Shown: piece by piece, positions 23,650 through 36,269 of the stretch
Position numbering within the stretch: position 1 is the stretch's first letter
Layout of the letters: the number at the start of each line of letters is the position of its first letter
Notes under the pieces: model-generated
Seen by the model: the letters and a program-made list of their open reading frames with translations, nothing else
Database searches by the model: none
What the model was told of the DNA's origin: nothing
Assembly: GCF_016545825.1 (NCBI RefSeq)
Contig: NC_052612.1
Span: 3,472,001-3,536,000 of the forward strand
DNA from: Eucalyptus grandis
Lineage: Eukaryota > Streptophyta > Magnoliopsida > Myrtales > Myrtaceae
Reading direction: 5' to 3'
Length of the DNA: 64,000 bases
Translations under genes and position numbers: made by a program

Positions 23650-23671
23650 TTTTTTTTTTTTTTTTTTTTTT
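23650..23671. repeat. 22-base T homopolymer in DUF4220 exon
   Basis: It lies inside the former coding sequence, between AHCY and SDYM-like residues on the minus strand. As with the LINE run, an expanded A tract on the coding strand is the simplest reading; a processed-insert poly-A tail is an alternative, but no insert is attached. Confidence 0.75.
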
Positions 23672-24044
23672 ATGGGTGTCGCTATGTTATAGCTTATCTC
23701 AGTAGCAATGTGCTACATTATAATACTAGCATGCTTCGTAATCGATCCCCCATGGTTCACTCTTGAGGAACAAATCACCTTTAGCCTCAAATATCTCTCT
23801 CACCTTTTCTTCATCTATAGAGAACTAGGATTTATGTCTCACCTCCTCAAAGATAAAAGATCCATAACTCTTTAATGAAGGGATTCTTTGACACGTATTT
23901 TGTGTTCAGAATCCTAGGTACTCTAGAAGGTAAGAAACAAGACTGGAGTCTTTTCCAAACGCTACTGAGCTTTGCCCCAATGCAACACATGAAGATAAAA
24001 TGGACAACAACAAATACATATAAAGGCGACACAACAGCATTTTC

Positions 24045-24235
24045 CGCAAATGACGCATCGATGGCAAATGACAGGAAGGATGCCGCGGCATGGATGGCAA
24101 ATGACGCGAAGAATGCCGCAGCATGGATTCTGAATGACACAAGGGATGCTGCGAAGGATGCCGCAACATCCATTATGAATGATGCCCCGACATCGATTGC
24201 AAATGATGCCCGAGCACCAACCACGCTTCAACATC
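24045..24235. repeat. Imperfect repeat of about 30 bp in DUF4220 exon
   Basis: Repeated blocks around gatgccgcagcatgg and aatgac spaced 24-36 bases apart keep frames open on both strands. The minus-strand frame through it is Cys/Ile-rich and unlike the family, so this looks like a local expansion rather than conserved coding sequence. Confidence 0.6.
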
Positions 24236-24617
24236 TTTCTCGGACTTTTCTTCATGAATTCGGATAAAAGGCTGCAAGCAAAGATCAATTTTGACCACCT
24301 TTGAAATATTAATGGTGTATCTAAAGCCGTATAAGTATCATTGGTGTTAGGATGTGCTTCACATGTGGTGAATTGAGGCTTTCTCCACTCACTCATGGCG
24401 ACTATGAACTTGTTGTGGAATGAAACTTGCTTGATTCCCACAATAGTCCAATTAGAGAAAACAAGCATCAACAAAGCTATCACGTCAAGAGCAATCCCTC
24501 CAAAAAGAAGGGAATAAGTAATTTCCACGTCGAGATTGGGGAGCTTATGCTTTTTTAGGTGATTGAACAGGACAAAAGCCGTTGCAACATTAGTGAAGGC
24601 TATGAAGCGGAAAATGT

Positions 24618-26249
24618 TAGGGGTGATCGGTTCCTGGTTCGGTCCAGTTCCACCCAAAAATCGGGAACCCGACCGGGAGGACCGGTTCCCACTTTTCTGG
24701 ACCGTGGACCAGACCGGCTGGTCTTGGAACCGAGAACCGGACCGACCAACCAGTCCGGTCCGGTTCCAATGAACCATCACTTGTTTCATTTCATAAACCT
24801 CATAGGATTGCTCCTGAATCAATGAATCAATTGGCAATTAAAATTTTCACAACTTGTGGAGAAAGAGAAAAATGTACCAATTTTGACGATGGAAAGGCAT
24901 TTGAGTGTTGAGGAAGGCCGAAGGCAAGGTTGTGAGAGGGGAAGGTGTCGACGTCAAGGCTTAAGCAACTTGATCGAAGCTAGGCATGAGGCGAGGCTGC
25001 GACTACGGGAGGGTGCGACTTACTGCTACATGCTTCGCATGACCTATCAGCAGACCCATTTAGAGACTAAACAACTAAGCAAACTCCAATGAGACTGCCA
25101 TACCTATATCAAGTGAGGTCATACTGAAACAAATGCTACAAAAAGATAGTGATCTAAAACCGACAAAAGTGAAGCCGAGAAACGCACCTATGTCAGTCAG
25201 GAGGCAAATGTCACTCTAAAGAGCAGGAATGCACAGATCTCGGGCAAAGCATAAGAGGAGGAGAGCCAAGCATAAACGCGCAGATCTCAGGCGAAGCAAA
25301 GGAGGAAGAGAGCCAAGCGTCAGAGCGAGCGAGACATCAAGGCGAGGCACTTGCCAAGCATTAGAGCAAGTGAGGCATCGAGGCGAGGAGCTCGAAGAAG
25401 GAAGAGAGCCGAGTGTCCGAGCAAGCGTGGTATGAGGCGAGACATCACGGATAGGCGCTCGGAGGAGGAAGAGAGCCGAGCGTCAGAGCAAGCGAGGAGT
25501 GAAGCGAGTCATCGGGGCAAGGTGCTCAGAGGAGGGAGAGAGCCGAGCATCAGAGGGAGCGAGGTGTGAGGCGAGACGTTGCGGCAAGGCACTCGAAGGA
25601 GAAAGAGAGCTGAGCATCCGAGGGAGCTAGGTGTGAGGCAAGATGTTGCGACAAGGCACTCGGAGGAAGAGAGCAGAGCATCGGCACTAGTGAGGTGTGA
25701 GGTGAGGCATTAGGGGCGAGGCGTCGAGCGAGCAAGAGGGGAGGGGTTTTGGTTTTGAGAGGGAAAGGCAAAGTGAGAATTGCCGCCGAATTGGATTGTA
25801 AAATTTGGGAAAATGGAAGTTGATGTGATGGCTACTGTAGATTATAATAGAAACTAAATAAAAGAAAGAGAGGGGTTAGGCTTACGAGAGGGAAAGGGAA
25901 AGTGAGAGTTGCAAAATTTGGAAATGAAAATATGATGTGATGGTTACTGTAGATGGGTTCAGAAACTAAAAAAAGGGGAGGGATTAGCTTAAGAGTTACA
26001 AGAGGAAAAATGAATATGGTGATGGGTACTGCATATTAGTTTAGAAACTAAAAATAAATAAATATATATAAATTGTCGGTCTGGTCGGTCCGGTTCCGAC
26101 CCCGAAACCGGGAACCGAACCAACCGGTCACCGGTTCCAAAAATAGGAACTTGAGACCGGACCGAGACCCTCTCGAACCGCCCGAAACCGACCGGTCCGG
26201 TCCGGTCCAGCCGGTTCCCAGTTCGAGCGGTTTCCATTGCACACCTCTA
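24618..26249. mobile_element. Non-autonomous hAT element with perfect 8-bp duplication
   Basis: The left end is TAGGGGTGATCGGTTCC; the right end on the other strand is TAGAGGTGTGCAATGGAAACC. gaaaatgt at 24610-24617 and 26250-26257 is the target duplication. Both ends carry arrays of ccggttcc / accggaccgg that are mutually complementary (24630-24770 and 26070-26230). The middle is a purine-rich minisatellite. It has no transposase. It interrupts the DUF4220 exon exactly between codons for IF and RF. Confidence 0.9.
25229..25740 (+). repeat. Purine-rich tandem repeat inside the hAT element
   Basis: Units of roughly 60-70 bases contain gaggaagagagccgagcgtc, agcaagcgagg and ggcgagacat, seven or so in number and diverging. 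Open frames here are compositional. Confidence 0.75.
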
Positions 26250-27088
26250 GAAAATGTAGCTCCAAATAGAACGTATTGCCAATGTTTTTGTGTGGAGCAC
26301 CTTGTACATGAATTGGAGTTCAACTAGTATCACCCTCAACGCATCCATTGCAGAAATTTTGTTGAAATATTCGTGGCTCACTTGGCGTTCACGAAATGTG
26401 AACATGAGATCTCTGAGAAGGACCATAAACATTTGAAATAGGTAGTATGCATGCTTCACCACCCTTCTCTCGTCAAGATTTACCAACTCTAGCCGTTGGT
26501 CTTTCAAGCTCACGACATCCTCAAACTTGGAAGCTACATCAGCAGGATTCTTGCATTGTGAGAACGGCCATTCCCTGAGCTTTGGGAGGCTTGAGAATTA
26601 AGTGCCACCGTCCTCTCCACATTTTTTATAACGCCGGCAAGAAACACCAACATCGTTGGGATCAACAGTGACTTATATGTGGGAGAGATCTGCCTAAAGA
26701 CATAAATCTCGGAACCGACTTGGAAGACAAGATTGAACAAGTGCCGTTGCCAAAGCACGCTATCCTCCATAGAGAAGGCAGTGATGGTGTCTAGACCGCC
26801 AAGATGTAACAAGAGAAATGAAGTCCAAAATGCAAGAAGTGCTCGATCTACTTTAGCTTCATGAGTGAACGGATTGCATTGGCTATGAGAAATGAGCCTA
26901 ATCGCGAATGTAGCTACCTAGTCAGCCATCAAATAAGCCAACCACAAGAGGGAAAGGATGGCCCAATTTGATGTTTTCTTTTTAAGGGGTGCAAATAAAA
27001 TCAGAAAGATCTGAAGCCAAAGGCTCAGCATGAAAAAACCTCGGATGTTCCATTTCTTCCATAGAATCGAAATGGAACCAAATGCCAT
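26250..27088 (-). pseudogene. DUF4220/DUF594 gene, first exon, N-terminal half
   Basis: The start is taken at 27088 (MAFGSISILWKKWNIRGFF), because the family begins with a short leader and a W-x-x-R-x-x-LLSL motif; an upstream ATG at 27121 is in frame. There follow LFAPLKKKTSNWAILSLLW, a TAG in place of Trp after YLMAD (about 26930), LLHLGGLDTITAFSMED (a hallmark of the family), LWQRHLFNLVFQVG and IPTMLVFLAGVIKNVERT. A frameshift near 26590 leads into VSLKDQRLELVNLDERRVVK, HAYYLFQMFMVLLRDLMFTF and HEYFNKISAMDALRVILVEL. The hAT element then cuts the frame. The function of the family is not well established. Confidence 0.88.
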
Positions 27089-27278
27089 GTTTTTGCTTTG
27101 CTTGAATTTATCGTGCCTCAATGCTAAAATTTCGATTACAAGGGAACTATCCTTTCAACAGTCCATCAAGAGGGCTTATATGGACAAAAGAACGGTGCTC
27201 TGGAGGCTTTATAGGAAGCCTTGAAGCAAAAAAGTAGTGTAGAGTGTGATATCAGAAAAGGGTACATTCGGAAGCTTA

Positions 27279-27899
27279 GATACTGTTTGGTAACCATCCA
27301 AATAGTGCCTGATTCTGATTTTTTTGTTCCCAGAATCAGTTTGGGACGATAATCACATTTGGTAAAATTTTATTCCCGGGACCAAATTTGTTCTCGAGAA
27401 CAGATTGGGAAGATAATTAAGAATAAAATAAAAGTTGATTCTTGTTCCGGGAACAAAATTGAGAATCAAAACTTTTCTTCTTCTCTTTTCTTCTTCTTCA
27501 TCGATCGCCATCTCGCGACCGCCGCCCGCTGCGTCCGCCGGTCGCCCGTCAGCAACCGCCAACGAGCTCGCCGTCTCTCGTCTAGCCTAAAAAAAAAAGA
27601 ATAAAGCATAAAAATATAGAAATAAAAAAAAAGAAAAAAGGAAAAAGAAAAAAAAAAAAGGAAAAATTAAAAAAATAAAAAAAGGAAAAATTATAAAAAT
27701 GATTTAAAAATTAAAATAAATTGATTTGGAACAGAATTAATGAACATGGTACCAAACACAATTCTATTCTAGAATCAAAAAAATTTTACAGTTACTAAAC
27801 ACGTTCTTTTATTCAGAATCGTTCCCGAAAATAAAATAAAAAATAATCATTTTTTATTAGAATTTGTTCTCGAAAACAGAATCCTTACCAAACGCGCCC
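27279..27899. mobile_element. Harbinger-like MITE, family member 1
   Basis: TTA (27276-27278 and 27900-27902) flanks ends gatactgtttggtaac and, on the other strand, GGGCGCGTTTGGTAAGG. The arms carry repeats of tgttcccgggaacaa type. The core holds a GC-rich patch (27500-27580) and A-rich runs. It encodes no protein. Confidence 0.78.
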
Positions 27900-27902
27900 T
27901 TA

Positions 27903-28479
27903 TTTTCTTTCTTGCCCGCGACTTTTGGGACATAGGAGGATGAAGGAGCACGTGCGGATAGACAAGAATAAATATTCATGGCCCTGTACTATAGTTTAAC
28001 TTTTTCGTACATTAGAATAAGTAATATTACCATCCTACTAACGTCATATAAGCAAAGATATTTGCGTATCATTTTTTATTGATTGAAACTTGACTTTTAA
28101 ATCGCACGCAGATGGACATTTAAAATCATCAAAAAGTCCATCATATTTCTTTTCTAAAATGAATTAGAAGTAGTATATCATTTGGGACCTTTTAATCTTC
28201 TTATTTGAAGTCGCCCCAAATCAAATACAATTACTATTCAATAATAAATATCTTGAATCCTTTCTTAAAATATCTGAACAATCAAAAAACTCATTTGAGC
28301 TTACCTTAAATAGGTAAACCGATACCATGAATCCAATTAAGACGCAAGCTAAAGCTTCAGAAAAACCTGAAGGGAGAGGCTCTGTGTGATGAGACTTCAA
28401 ATTACTTTGCTCCGCAAATCTGAAATGAAGATAAATGTTGAACCCGTCCATTATCATGTAATTCACGAGATAACGGCGA
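27903..28479. other. Intergenic, nothing recognised
   Basis: This is AT-rich sequence. A minus-strand frame of 89 codons (28221-28490) has a hydrophobic stretch, but it resembles no family I know and has no splice context. Confidence 0.4.
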
Positions 28480-30880
28480 CGTCCTTCCATTCAACTCAAT
28501 TATGATCTTGATTCAACCAATGACAAAACTCCAGGACCCTCCAAAATTCCCCCCCCCCCCCCGCCGGGGGGAACACAAGTGGCAGCAGGTTTCCGCAGAA
28601 TCAGGCAAGCTGGGTCCAACACGGCCAAAAAGGAAAAGTTCATCTAAAAAAATTAAAGAACTCTGTCGGGAGAAGTTCTGCCTCGAAAAAGGAAAATCCG
28701 AGCCCTCGTATACCCTAGGCGATGCTACAGAGGCATTTCTGCGTCCGACCGAGGGCGCTTTGTGTCAAGAAGTGACCGTCCGACAAAGCGATGCTGCTAC
28801 AATCCTTAAGCCCACAATGATCTTTAACTGGCACGAAATCCCATAGTTCGTGATTCACGTTTTCCTTTAAAAGATATTGGCAGGTTTTGGGAGTTACGTT
28901 GAGGTTCTATACTTGATACCCGGCTCCCATCTCGCCATTCAAAATTAACTGATTGGATGTTTGTTGGTTTGTCTATTATTCTACTGACAATAGAGAAATA
29001 AACTTATAGAATACTTAAATTAATAGCTCATTTGATCTTACTGAAAGGGATTTACCATTTTCCTCGCAAAAATCTTGAATCGAGCAGGAGTTTTAAGCTT
29101 CGAAAGAAAATTAAAATTGTACAGTAAATTCTAGTGTGCTTTCGTAGATTTCAAATGTCTTATATTAAAAAATCTTAAATTGCCAGGACTATAAGAAAAT
29201 AAACTCGCAAAAAATATCAAGTACTGTCATTTTCTTCCTCAAACCTTAATTTCAGAGTATTTTTTAGATTGATAAAAGAAAGGATGAAGTACATTTTCCG
29301 TACATGTTGAAAGCAGAGATTTCTTCGTTCTTCTTGTCATATTTTGAGTTTCTGTGAAAATAGTTTCGAAATTGCTATTAGTGGCTCAGGTTACGCGGAT
29401 GAGAATACTGTTTATAGTAAATAAACTGGAAAAAAAATTGTTTTATCCAAAGTGAGTGCTACATGCAGAAAAGTGAATAATGAATAACTACACGTATGGA
29501 ACTTATTTGCAAAATGTTCTCCATTTAATATTAATTTTATGAGATCGGTAACCATACCAGCAAACTTCATTAACGCATGAAGTTGAACATTTAGTTCAAG
29601 TAACTAATCAAGCTGATTGTTCAAGTAAAGTTGAGCGCCATGTTTTTGCTTAGTTCGAATTTTGTCGCTCCTCTTTAATATAACATCGGTTAAAACAAGA
29701 TATATAGGAAGAATAATGGGGAATGTACATTTATCTATCAAGATAGTTCTTTGTTTGTCAGCAAATAATATCTATCGAAAAAGCCAAAAAGGTAAAAGAA
29801 TTGTGAACCAATCATTTTGCAAATTAACACAAATAAGGTATTTCATATATTAATTGTACAAGAAAAGTATCTCATGCATAGACAATACCTAATACTTTGT
29901 GCCAAGTTGATGCTTTATCTTTCAATTTGTTCTATCTCGATTCTAGTCATACATCCATATGTAACCATCCGAGTTTCAAATTATGAAATTTCAGTATCCA
30001 TGAAGAGTTTATGAAATGTTTGCTGATACCACATTTAACAAGATACTTGATATTATTGATGAGAAAGACACTGTCTAGTAAGTCATATGAGTGTGCTTTC
30101 ATAGGATGCGTAGATCCACCTAGTCACAGAACAACTTTGTTGTGCAAAATATCAAATGAGCATTCAAATTGAGAATTAAGAATTATAAAATACCCAATAA
30201 ACAGATATTTGCTTAATAGTCATATTTTGATCCCGATGTTTCTCACATGGAATAATCTTAGGATTGTGCTCACCATTTTATAGGTGGAGTTTATACAATG
30301 CATAGGGCAATTTGCCCACATTCATAACAGTTTATAGAACCGAAAAATCCATGTTGTTTGACAAACTATATATATATTTGTAGGAGAATGAATCAATATT
30401 GTTTTATCATACTACTGGATTATAAAGTATTAATTCCTTGGTTTACAAAACCATATAAAAAAAAAACACTAAATTGATTCGAATCAACGACCACAAATCT
30501 CAATTTGACCAAAATTATAGAATACTAGTTGAAGAAATCAAGTAGGAAATGATGTGATATATCTTCGAATCTTTAAATATGACTCACCTGTTTAGATAGC
30601 TAATGAAAGTTTGTTGCATCATTTTTTCCTATAAATCATTGTATAATTTGCTGTACACTTTTGTAAAGTGGTGCTTATATTGACTTTAGAATGGGTACTT
30701 TTATTCCGTGGAAAATACCAAAAACATATCTTATTGTTGACCCAATGACTACTTGCACCCTCTATTTATACAAAAGCCATTCACATACCTCTAAGCAAAA
30801 CCCTATATTATAAACATCAAAGTGTCCCTTCTAGGAAACTTTTTTTAACATATTGCTTTGGGTTTGAGTGGTTTAGTTTT
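28480..30880. repeat. Segmental duplication unit A (non-coding)
   Basis: This block is repeated in order within 33870-39850. Examples: 28990-29260 with 33890-34150, 29690-29840 with 34540-34670, 29850-30110 with 35970-36260, 30140-30340 with 38340-38520, 30520-30660 with 38830-38985, and 30760-30870 with 39745-39850. I recognise no gene. Unit A is compact and lacks the insertions seen in unit B. A run of 13 C with a GC hairpin lies at 28550-28570. Confidence 0.7.
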
Positions 30881-31591
30881 TGCTCTATTTCGAGGTTTTT
30901 GGGTGAGTGCAAGAATTTAGGATTTGGTGAATGAAAGTATTTTGTAGAAAATAACACTTTTATATAAGGACAACAAGATAATTGCTGTAAAAATGTGATG
31001 TGGTTTCCAAAGGAAAAAATCGATTATATATTTGGTATTTTGAAATAGTAGAGGTTATTAGGTGAGACTCAAAGTATATTTTTGGTATCTTACATTTAAA
31101 AAAAAAAAAAAAAACTCGGACCCCAAGTAATGCTCTTTTTTGTCTTTTTTTTCATGAAGGCTCCACGAAATGTTCTTAATTTGCACATGATTTGTGAGTC
31201 GTGTTTTTTTTTCCTTCTTTTGAATTTTTTGTGCCAGAGTTTGTAAGTCATGTTGGACCGACACTTAACATTAATCATGTGCATGTTGAGTCCACATAAT
31301 TCACTGAGTGAGATGCATTGATCTCCTCATCAATTGTTTGATTTCATCAATATTTCCCCTAAAGAATGATAAAAGAAATGCTTTGAATTGTGGATTTTGT
31401 CCCCAGCACTCATTCAAAACTTTTCTCATTGAGCAAGTAAGCCTCTATCCCCGGGAATTACTGTGATTATGTTGAGCCCACTCATTGTATTCTCTATCAC
31501 TGTGTCTATTTTCATTCTTTTTTCATTTACGTAAGCATTTACCTCGAACCTTTCTCCATATTCAACACCATTTCCCTATAAAATTCAGAAA
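30881..31591. other. Intergenic, nothing recognised
   Basis: AT-rich spacer with a poly-A run at 31097-31112. No gene or element boundary was seen. Confidence 0.4.
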
Positions 31592-32271
31592 AATTACCAC
31601 AAAAAAGTCATATACTTATTTTACGGATTCTAATTCAATCTTAAACTTTTCAAACCAATTAGTTCTAATTTTTTTGATAATTTACCAATATAGTCAATTC
31701 ATTCAATTTTGATCAAAATTTGCTAATTTAGATAGCGGCCATTCTATGTGGCACAACTAGTGGCCAACATGGACAATTTTTTTATGAATTTTTTATATTT
31801 CTTTTCTTTCTTTGTTTTTCTTCATTATGATTGATGAGGATTGTTGGAGTCTCAGCAATAGCCAATGACCCTTGCTAACCACTAAGCAAGCCCTTGCCAG
31901 TTGCTAGCGAGGGCTTGTAGTCTCTTAGTAGATATGGGCAAGGGTTGCCTCATCTGCAACCAGCATGGCCAAATGGCCTCATCTAGTGGCCGGCGACCCT
32001 TGCCAACCATAGTGTAAAAGACAAAAGAAAAGAAAAAATTCAAACTTTTATTTAAAAAATATAATTTTAAAAAATTGCAAAAAATTGTCCACATTAGCAT
32101 CTCATGCAACATAGTACGGCTAGCATCCATGTCAGCAATTTCTAGCCATAATTGGCCAAATTGACTACATTGGCAAATTGTTGAAAGGTTTATGACTAAA
32201 TTAGCCAAATTTAAAAGTTTAGAAATGAATTGGTATTTGTATGATAAGTTTATCACTTTTTTGGTAGTAAT
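31592..32271. mobile_element. Fold-back element (MULE-like MITE)
   Basis: The left end attaccacaaaaaagtcat pairs with the right end (other strand) ATTACTACCAAAAAAGTGAT. The inverted match continues through aaacttttcaaa and taccaatatagtcaattc for over 100 bases. The core (31850-32010) is GC-richer, with caagccct...agggcttg pairing. No target duplication was resolved and no protein is encoded. Confidence 0.65.
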
Positions 32272-32972
32272 GCCTTGTGTGTCTACTTTTTCTATATGCA
32301 CTTGTCTACGTTATTCATACATATTTGATTCATTATTAATTGTGTCATTCTTTAAAAACCAACATAACACTTTTATCAAACGAGTCGCACCACATGATAC
32401 ATTTAAGATATAAACTCTTATAAAAATATGTTCAAACATGTAATAGAGTGCATAAATGTATTTTATCATATCGCGTTGACCCGGTTAATATGTTAACTCA
32501 TTTAACTACTAGTGTCTTCGTGTGTGATAGAAAAATTGAAAAAGGCCAAATAGCAAATAATATGTTTTTTTATTCATGTATAAAAGGTTAATTTGTTTTT
32601 TAATATGTTTACAATCATATGTCCTTTTCACATCATGTTAATGAGGGCTTAATTCCCTTTAAAAAAACTCCAACTTTAGGTCCAATTTCAAATTTGCCCC
32701 AATTTTTGTCTTAAAAAATCACCAAATTTTACTTTAGTCCCAAGTCTACCCACTTGTCCACAAATTGTCACAAACTTCTTCAAAATTATCAACATTGGAG
32801 CTAGTTAGAGGTTTATCATCATAACATGAGTCTTTATCAAAACTCCCCATATTCATTTGAAACAACAATAGCCTCCTTCTATTAATAATATTAAAGAAAC
32901 TAGTGGCAATTTTTGGACAAGGGTTTAATGAGAGCAAATTTGGAATAAAGTAAAAGTTGGTAATTTTTTCAG
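32272..32972. other. Intergenic, nothing recognised
   Basis: AT-rich spacer between two fold-back elements. No frames with recognisable domains. Confidence 0.4.
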
Positions 32973-33454
32973 GATTAATATCCTAAAAAATCCCAAACTG
33001 ATACATCTATGAAAAATTTATCTCAAACTAATTTTTTGACCATCAAAAATCCCAAACTGATACACCTTTGATAAATTTACCAAAAACTGCTACACTTGTG
33101 ACAAATTTACTCTCTGTTAGTTTTCGTTAAATTAGATTGTTAAATTGTTGAATTGGATGAGATATGACAATTGACTGTTATACTAGTTTGAGATTTTACT
33201 CTCACAGTTATACTATTTTTGTGATTTTTTGTGGTATTAATTCATCTTAACGGATGATATAAGTTTGAGGTTTTTGGCGGTCAAACAAATTAATTTGAGA
33301 TAATTTTTTACATTATATTAGTTTGGAGCTTTTTTGTGATCATTTGTGGTAAATTTATCACAAGTGTACCAATTTGAGATTTTTATGGTTAAAATATTAG
33401 TTTGGGGCAAATTTATTATAATTGTACAAGTTTAGGATTTTTTAGGATATTAAT
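32973..33454. mobile_element. Small fold-back element with 33-base terminal inverted repeats
   Basis: The left end gattaatatcctaaaaaatc mirrors the right end, ggattttttaggatattaatc. Inside are repeats of cccaaactgatacacctttg and aaatttacc. This matches a common type of plant non-autonomous MULE-like repeat. No clear target duplication was seen. Confidence 0.7.
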
Positions 33455-34996
33455 CTATTTTTTAAAAGATAAAAGAAAACTTGGAGTAGAATTGAGATTA
33501 GATTTGAAGTTTGAGGTTTTTATGGAATTAGGCTTGTTAATTAGTGGTGTAAAAAGTTGGTCATCCAAAAAAGCGATGCAAAAATCCTTGGCCTGACTCT
33601 TTTTCTTTAACTAGGACCCACTCCATCTTTCTTATTCTTTTTTTTTTTTTCCTTTTTTCTATAACTTGGATCCATTTATATTCGTTTTTTCGTTTTTTGC
33701 TTTTTTTTCTTTGACTTAGACCCATTTATGTTTCTTCTTTTCCTCTTTTCACACAATGCTCTTAACTTTTACGAGATTATGTGATTCAAGAGTAACGTTT
33801 TTTCCTTTTCAAAAAAAAAAATTCAGCAGGAATCTGTGAGTCACTTTAGTGTCCTATAATTGATGCATAACTCTTGGCTCTTTATTCCAAAATAAACTTC
33901 TTGAATAATTAAATTAATAACTTACGTGATTATACCTTAAAATCATTTACCATTTTCCTTGCAAAGTTTGGAATCAAGTCGGTGTTTTAAGCTTGGGAAA
34001 AGGTTGGAAAATTGTATAGGAAATTCTAGGATGCATTCGTAGATTTCCAATGTTTAACATTAAGAATTCTTAAATTGCGAGAGAGCCTTAACGAAATAAA
34101 CTTGCAAAAATATTAAGCAATGTCATTTCTTCCTCAAACCTTCTTTTAAGATCATGTTAAATAAAGAAACAAAAGAATGAAGTAAATTCTCCATCTTGCA
34201 TTTTTTTCAGTTTTTATGGAATTATTTCTAAAACCACTCTTAGTAGTATACATGGATGAAAATTCTGTTTAAATTATTCAAACGAAAAAAAGTCTATCCA
34301 AAGTGGGTACAACATGTAGAAATGATATGCATGCAATTTTTTTTTTTGGCAGTTCAAGTGAATAATTACATGTACGAAACTTAGTTGAAAGATTTTCCCC
34401 ATCCAACATTAATATTATGAGATTAGTGTCCATATCGGCAGATTTTATTAATGCTAATTAAGGAAATTATGATGTTGAACATTCAAGCAACTAATCGGAC
34501 CAATTGTTTTGCAAACTTTGGGTGATTTAACGTGATTACAACAAGATGTGTATATTTGGATATTGAGATAGCTCCTTACTTGTTTGTCAAAAGACTATCT
34601 ATTCAAAAACCCAAAAAGATATAAGAATTGTAAATCAATCATTCCTCAAATAAAATGGAGCTCAACATAGATCTAACTTGAGTTGGTTGAACCACAAGTG
34701 GGTAAATTTAAATGTTACCACTGCGTCATGTGTCCACGAAAGTCGAAGACGCCATTAGGTTATCAAACCTAACCATTATTATATACTTGGCAGGATAAAG
34801 ACAATGTCCTTTCACTTAATTATGACCTTAATTCAACCAATGACAAAATTCCACCAAAAATTTTAATTTGGCCAAAGAAATGGAAAAAAGAAAACTCGCC
34901 ATTTGATATGGATGATTGATATAAGCCAATGTCAAATTGGAGTTACTATAAGTGGGACGTTCCAAGAAGGCATCTCCCACACAAAGCAAGTGGCGA

Positions 34997-35588
34997 TAGG
35001 AATGTGCAAAGGAACCAGGAATCGCTTGGATCACTTGGAACTAGACCGGACTGGACTGTCCAAGAATTAGTGGTTCATAAGGGAACTAGTTCAATTCTCG
35101 ATTCCAATAATTGGAACCGGCGGGGTATCAGGTTGGTTCCCGCTCACCTATCCACCTAGATCAGACCAATAATATATTTTTAATTTTTGAAAATGAAAAA
35201 TCCTAAATGCCTAGGCTACTTACTAATTCTTATGTTGGATAATTGTTTGCTTTTGCCCACTCATAACAAATTTGGTGAGTGTGCTCTCTTGCTTACACAA
35301 TTCTTAACATACTAATATTGTTGGTTCATTAGCTCTAACCGGGTGTGTCTTTGATAAAGTGATTATGTTGTATAATTCTTTGTTGCATATTACAGTGATG
35401 ACACGTGAAGCTCGATGAGACTAGTTCCGTATACCTACCCAAGAACCGGACCGGACCGGCAATTCGGTTCTTGGGTAGATCCATCCAATTAATGGGCAGT
35501 TCTTAGTTCCAATTTTTCGCAACTTGTCCTTAGTGGGCGATTCCCGATTTTAGGATGAGAACCACTCACGGGACCATGCTCACCCTTA
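34997..35588. mobile_element. Short hAT element with perfect 8-bp duplication
   Basis: agtggcga at 34989-34996 and 35589-35596 flanks ends TAGGAATGTGCAAAGGAACC and, on the other strand, TAAGGGTGAGCATGGTCCC. Complementary ccggaccgg / ggttcttgg tracts lie near both ends, so it belongs with the larger hAT element at 24618-26249. It has no transposase. Confidence 0.88.
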
Positions 35589-36269
35589 AGTGGCGACAAG
35601 ATTTCCACAAAACAAGAATCTCTGTTTATTCTTCTTTCTATTTCTAGATTATTGATTGCTTTGACCTAAAGTGGTTCCCTTACTTTCTCTTTTTTTATTA
35701 GACAAGATAAAGTGTCATAAAATTAAATAAAAAAAAAGTGTCATAAAATTAAAATTTATACAAATACAAAATTTTTCTATTAAGATTGCATGAGCTCAAT
35801 AGGCTTTGTCCATATAAATAGAAAAATATTCTTTCCTTCTCTTTAATCACTCTCTTGCCTTTTGTCCATGTAGGGCAAAATATTATTGTTCTTTTTCTTT
35901 TCTCACCTTTTCCCCTCTATAAATGTAGATTTATTATTTAATAGAATTGAAAATTTTATAGTTAAAGGTTAGTACTTATTACTTATTTACAAGTATCTTA
36001 TTTATTAAATGGCAAGAGAAAAGTATCTTATGTGTTAATAATGCTTATTGCTTTGTGTTAGGTTCATGTTTTATCATTGAATTACTCCTTTCTCGATTCT
36101 ACTTGCACATCCATCTATAGTTACCTTTAGTTTCAAAATACGAACTTCAATTTTTTGTTCAGTGAAATGTTTAGTGATACCATATTTAATAAGACATTTG
36201 ATATTATTGATCAACAAGATACAATCTAACAAGTCATATGAGTGTGCTTTTGAAGGATAAGTAGGTGTT

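Larger units (their letters stand above)
23577..24617 (-). pseudogene. DUF4220/DUF594 gene, first exon, second half
   Basis: This continues the first exon after the hAT insertion. FRFIAFTNVATAFVLFNH and VEITYSLLFGGIALDVIALL (predicted membrane segments) begin it. A stretch with an expanded in-frame repeat (24045-24235) follows, then LPSRVPRILNTKYVS, KELWIFYLEEVRHKS, a stop, EKVREIFEAKGD and YNVAHCY. A 22-base T run (23650-23671) and further stops precede PNLMSTVPG at the exon end. The excised hAT would restore RSIWSYIF|RFIAF without a gap. The match to the DUF4220 pattern is good; the gene is clearly dead. Confidence 0.8.

Noticed and set aside
28502..28846. 114-codon plus-strand frame
   Set aside because: Spans a poly-C run, no domain, no support from unit B of the duplication.
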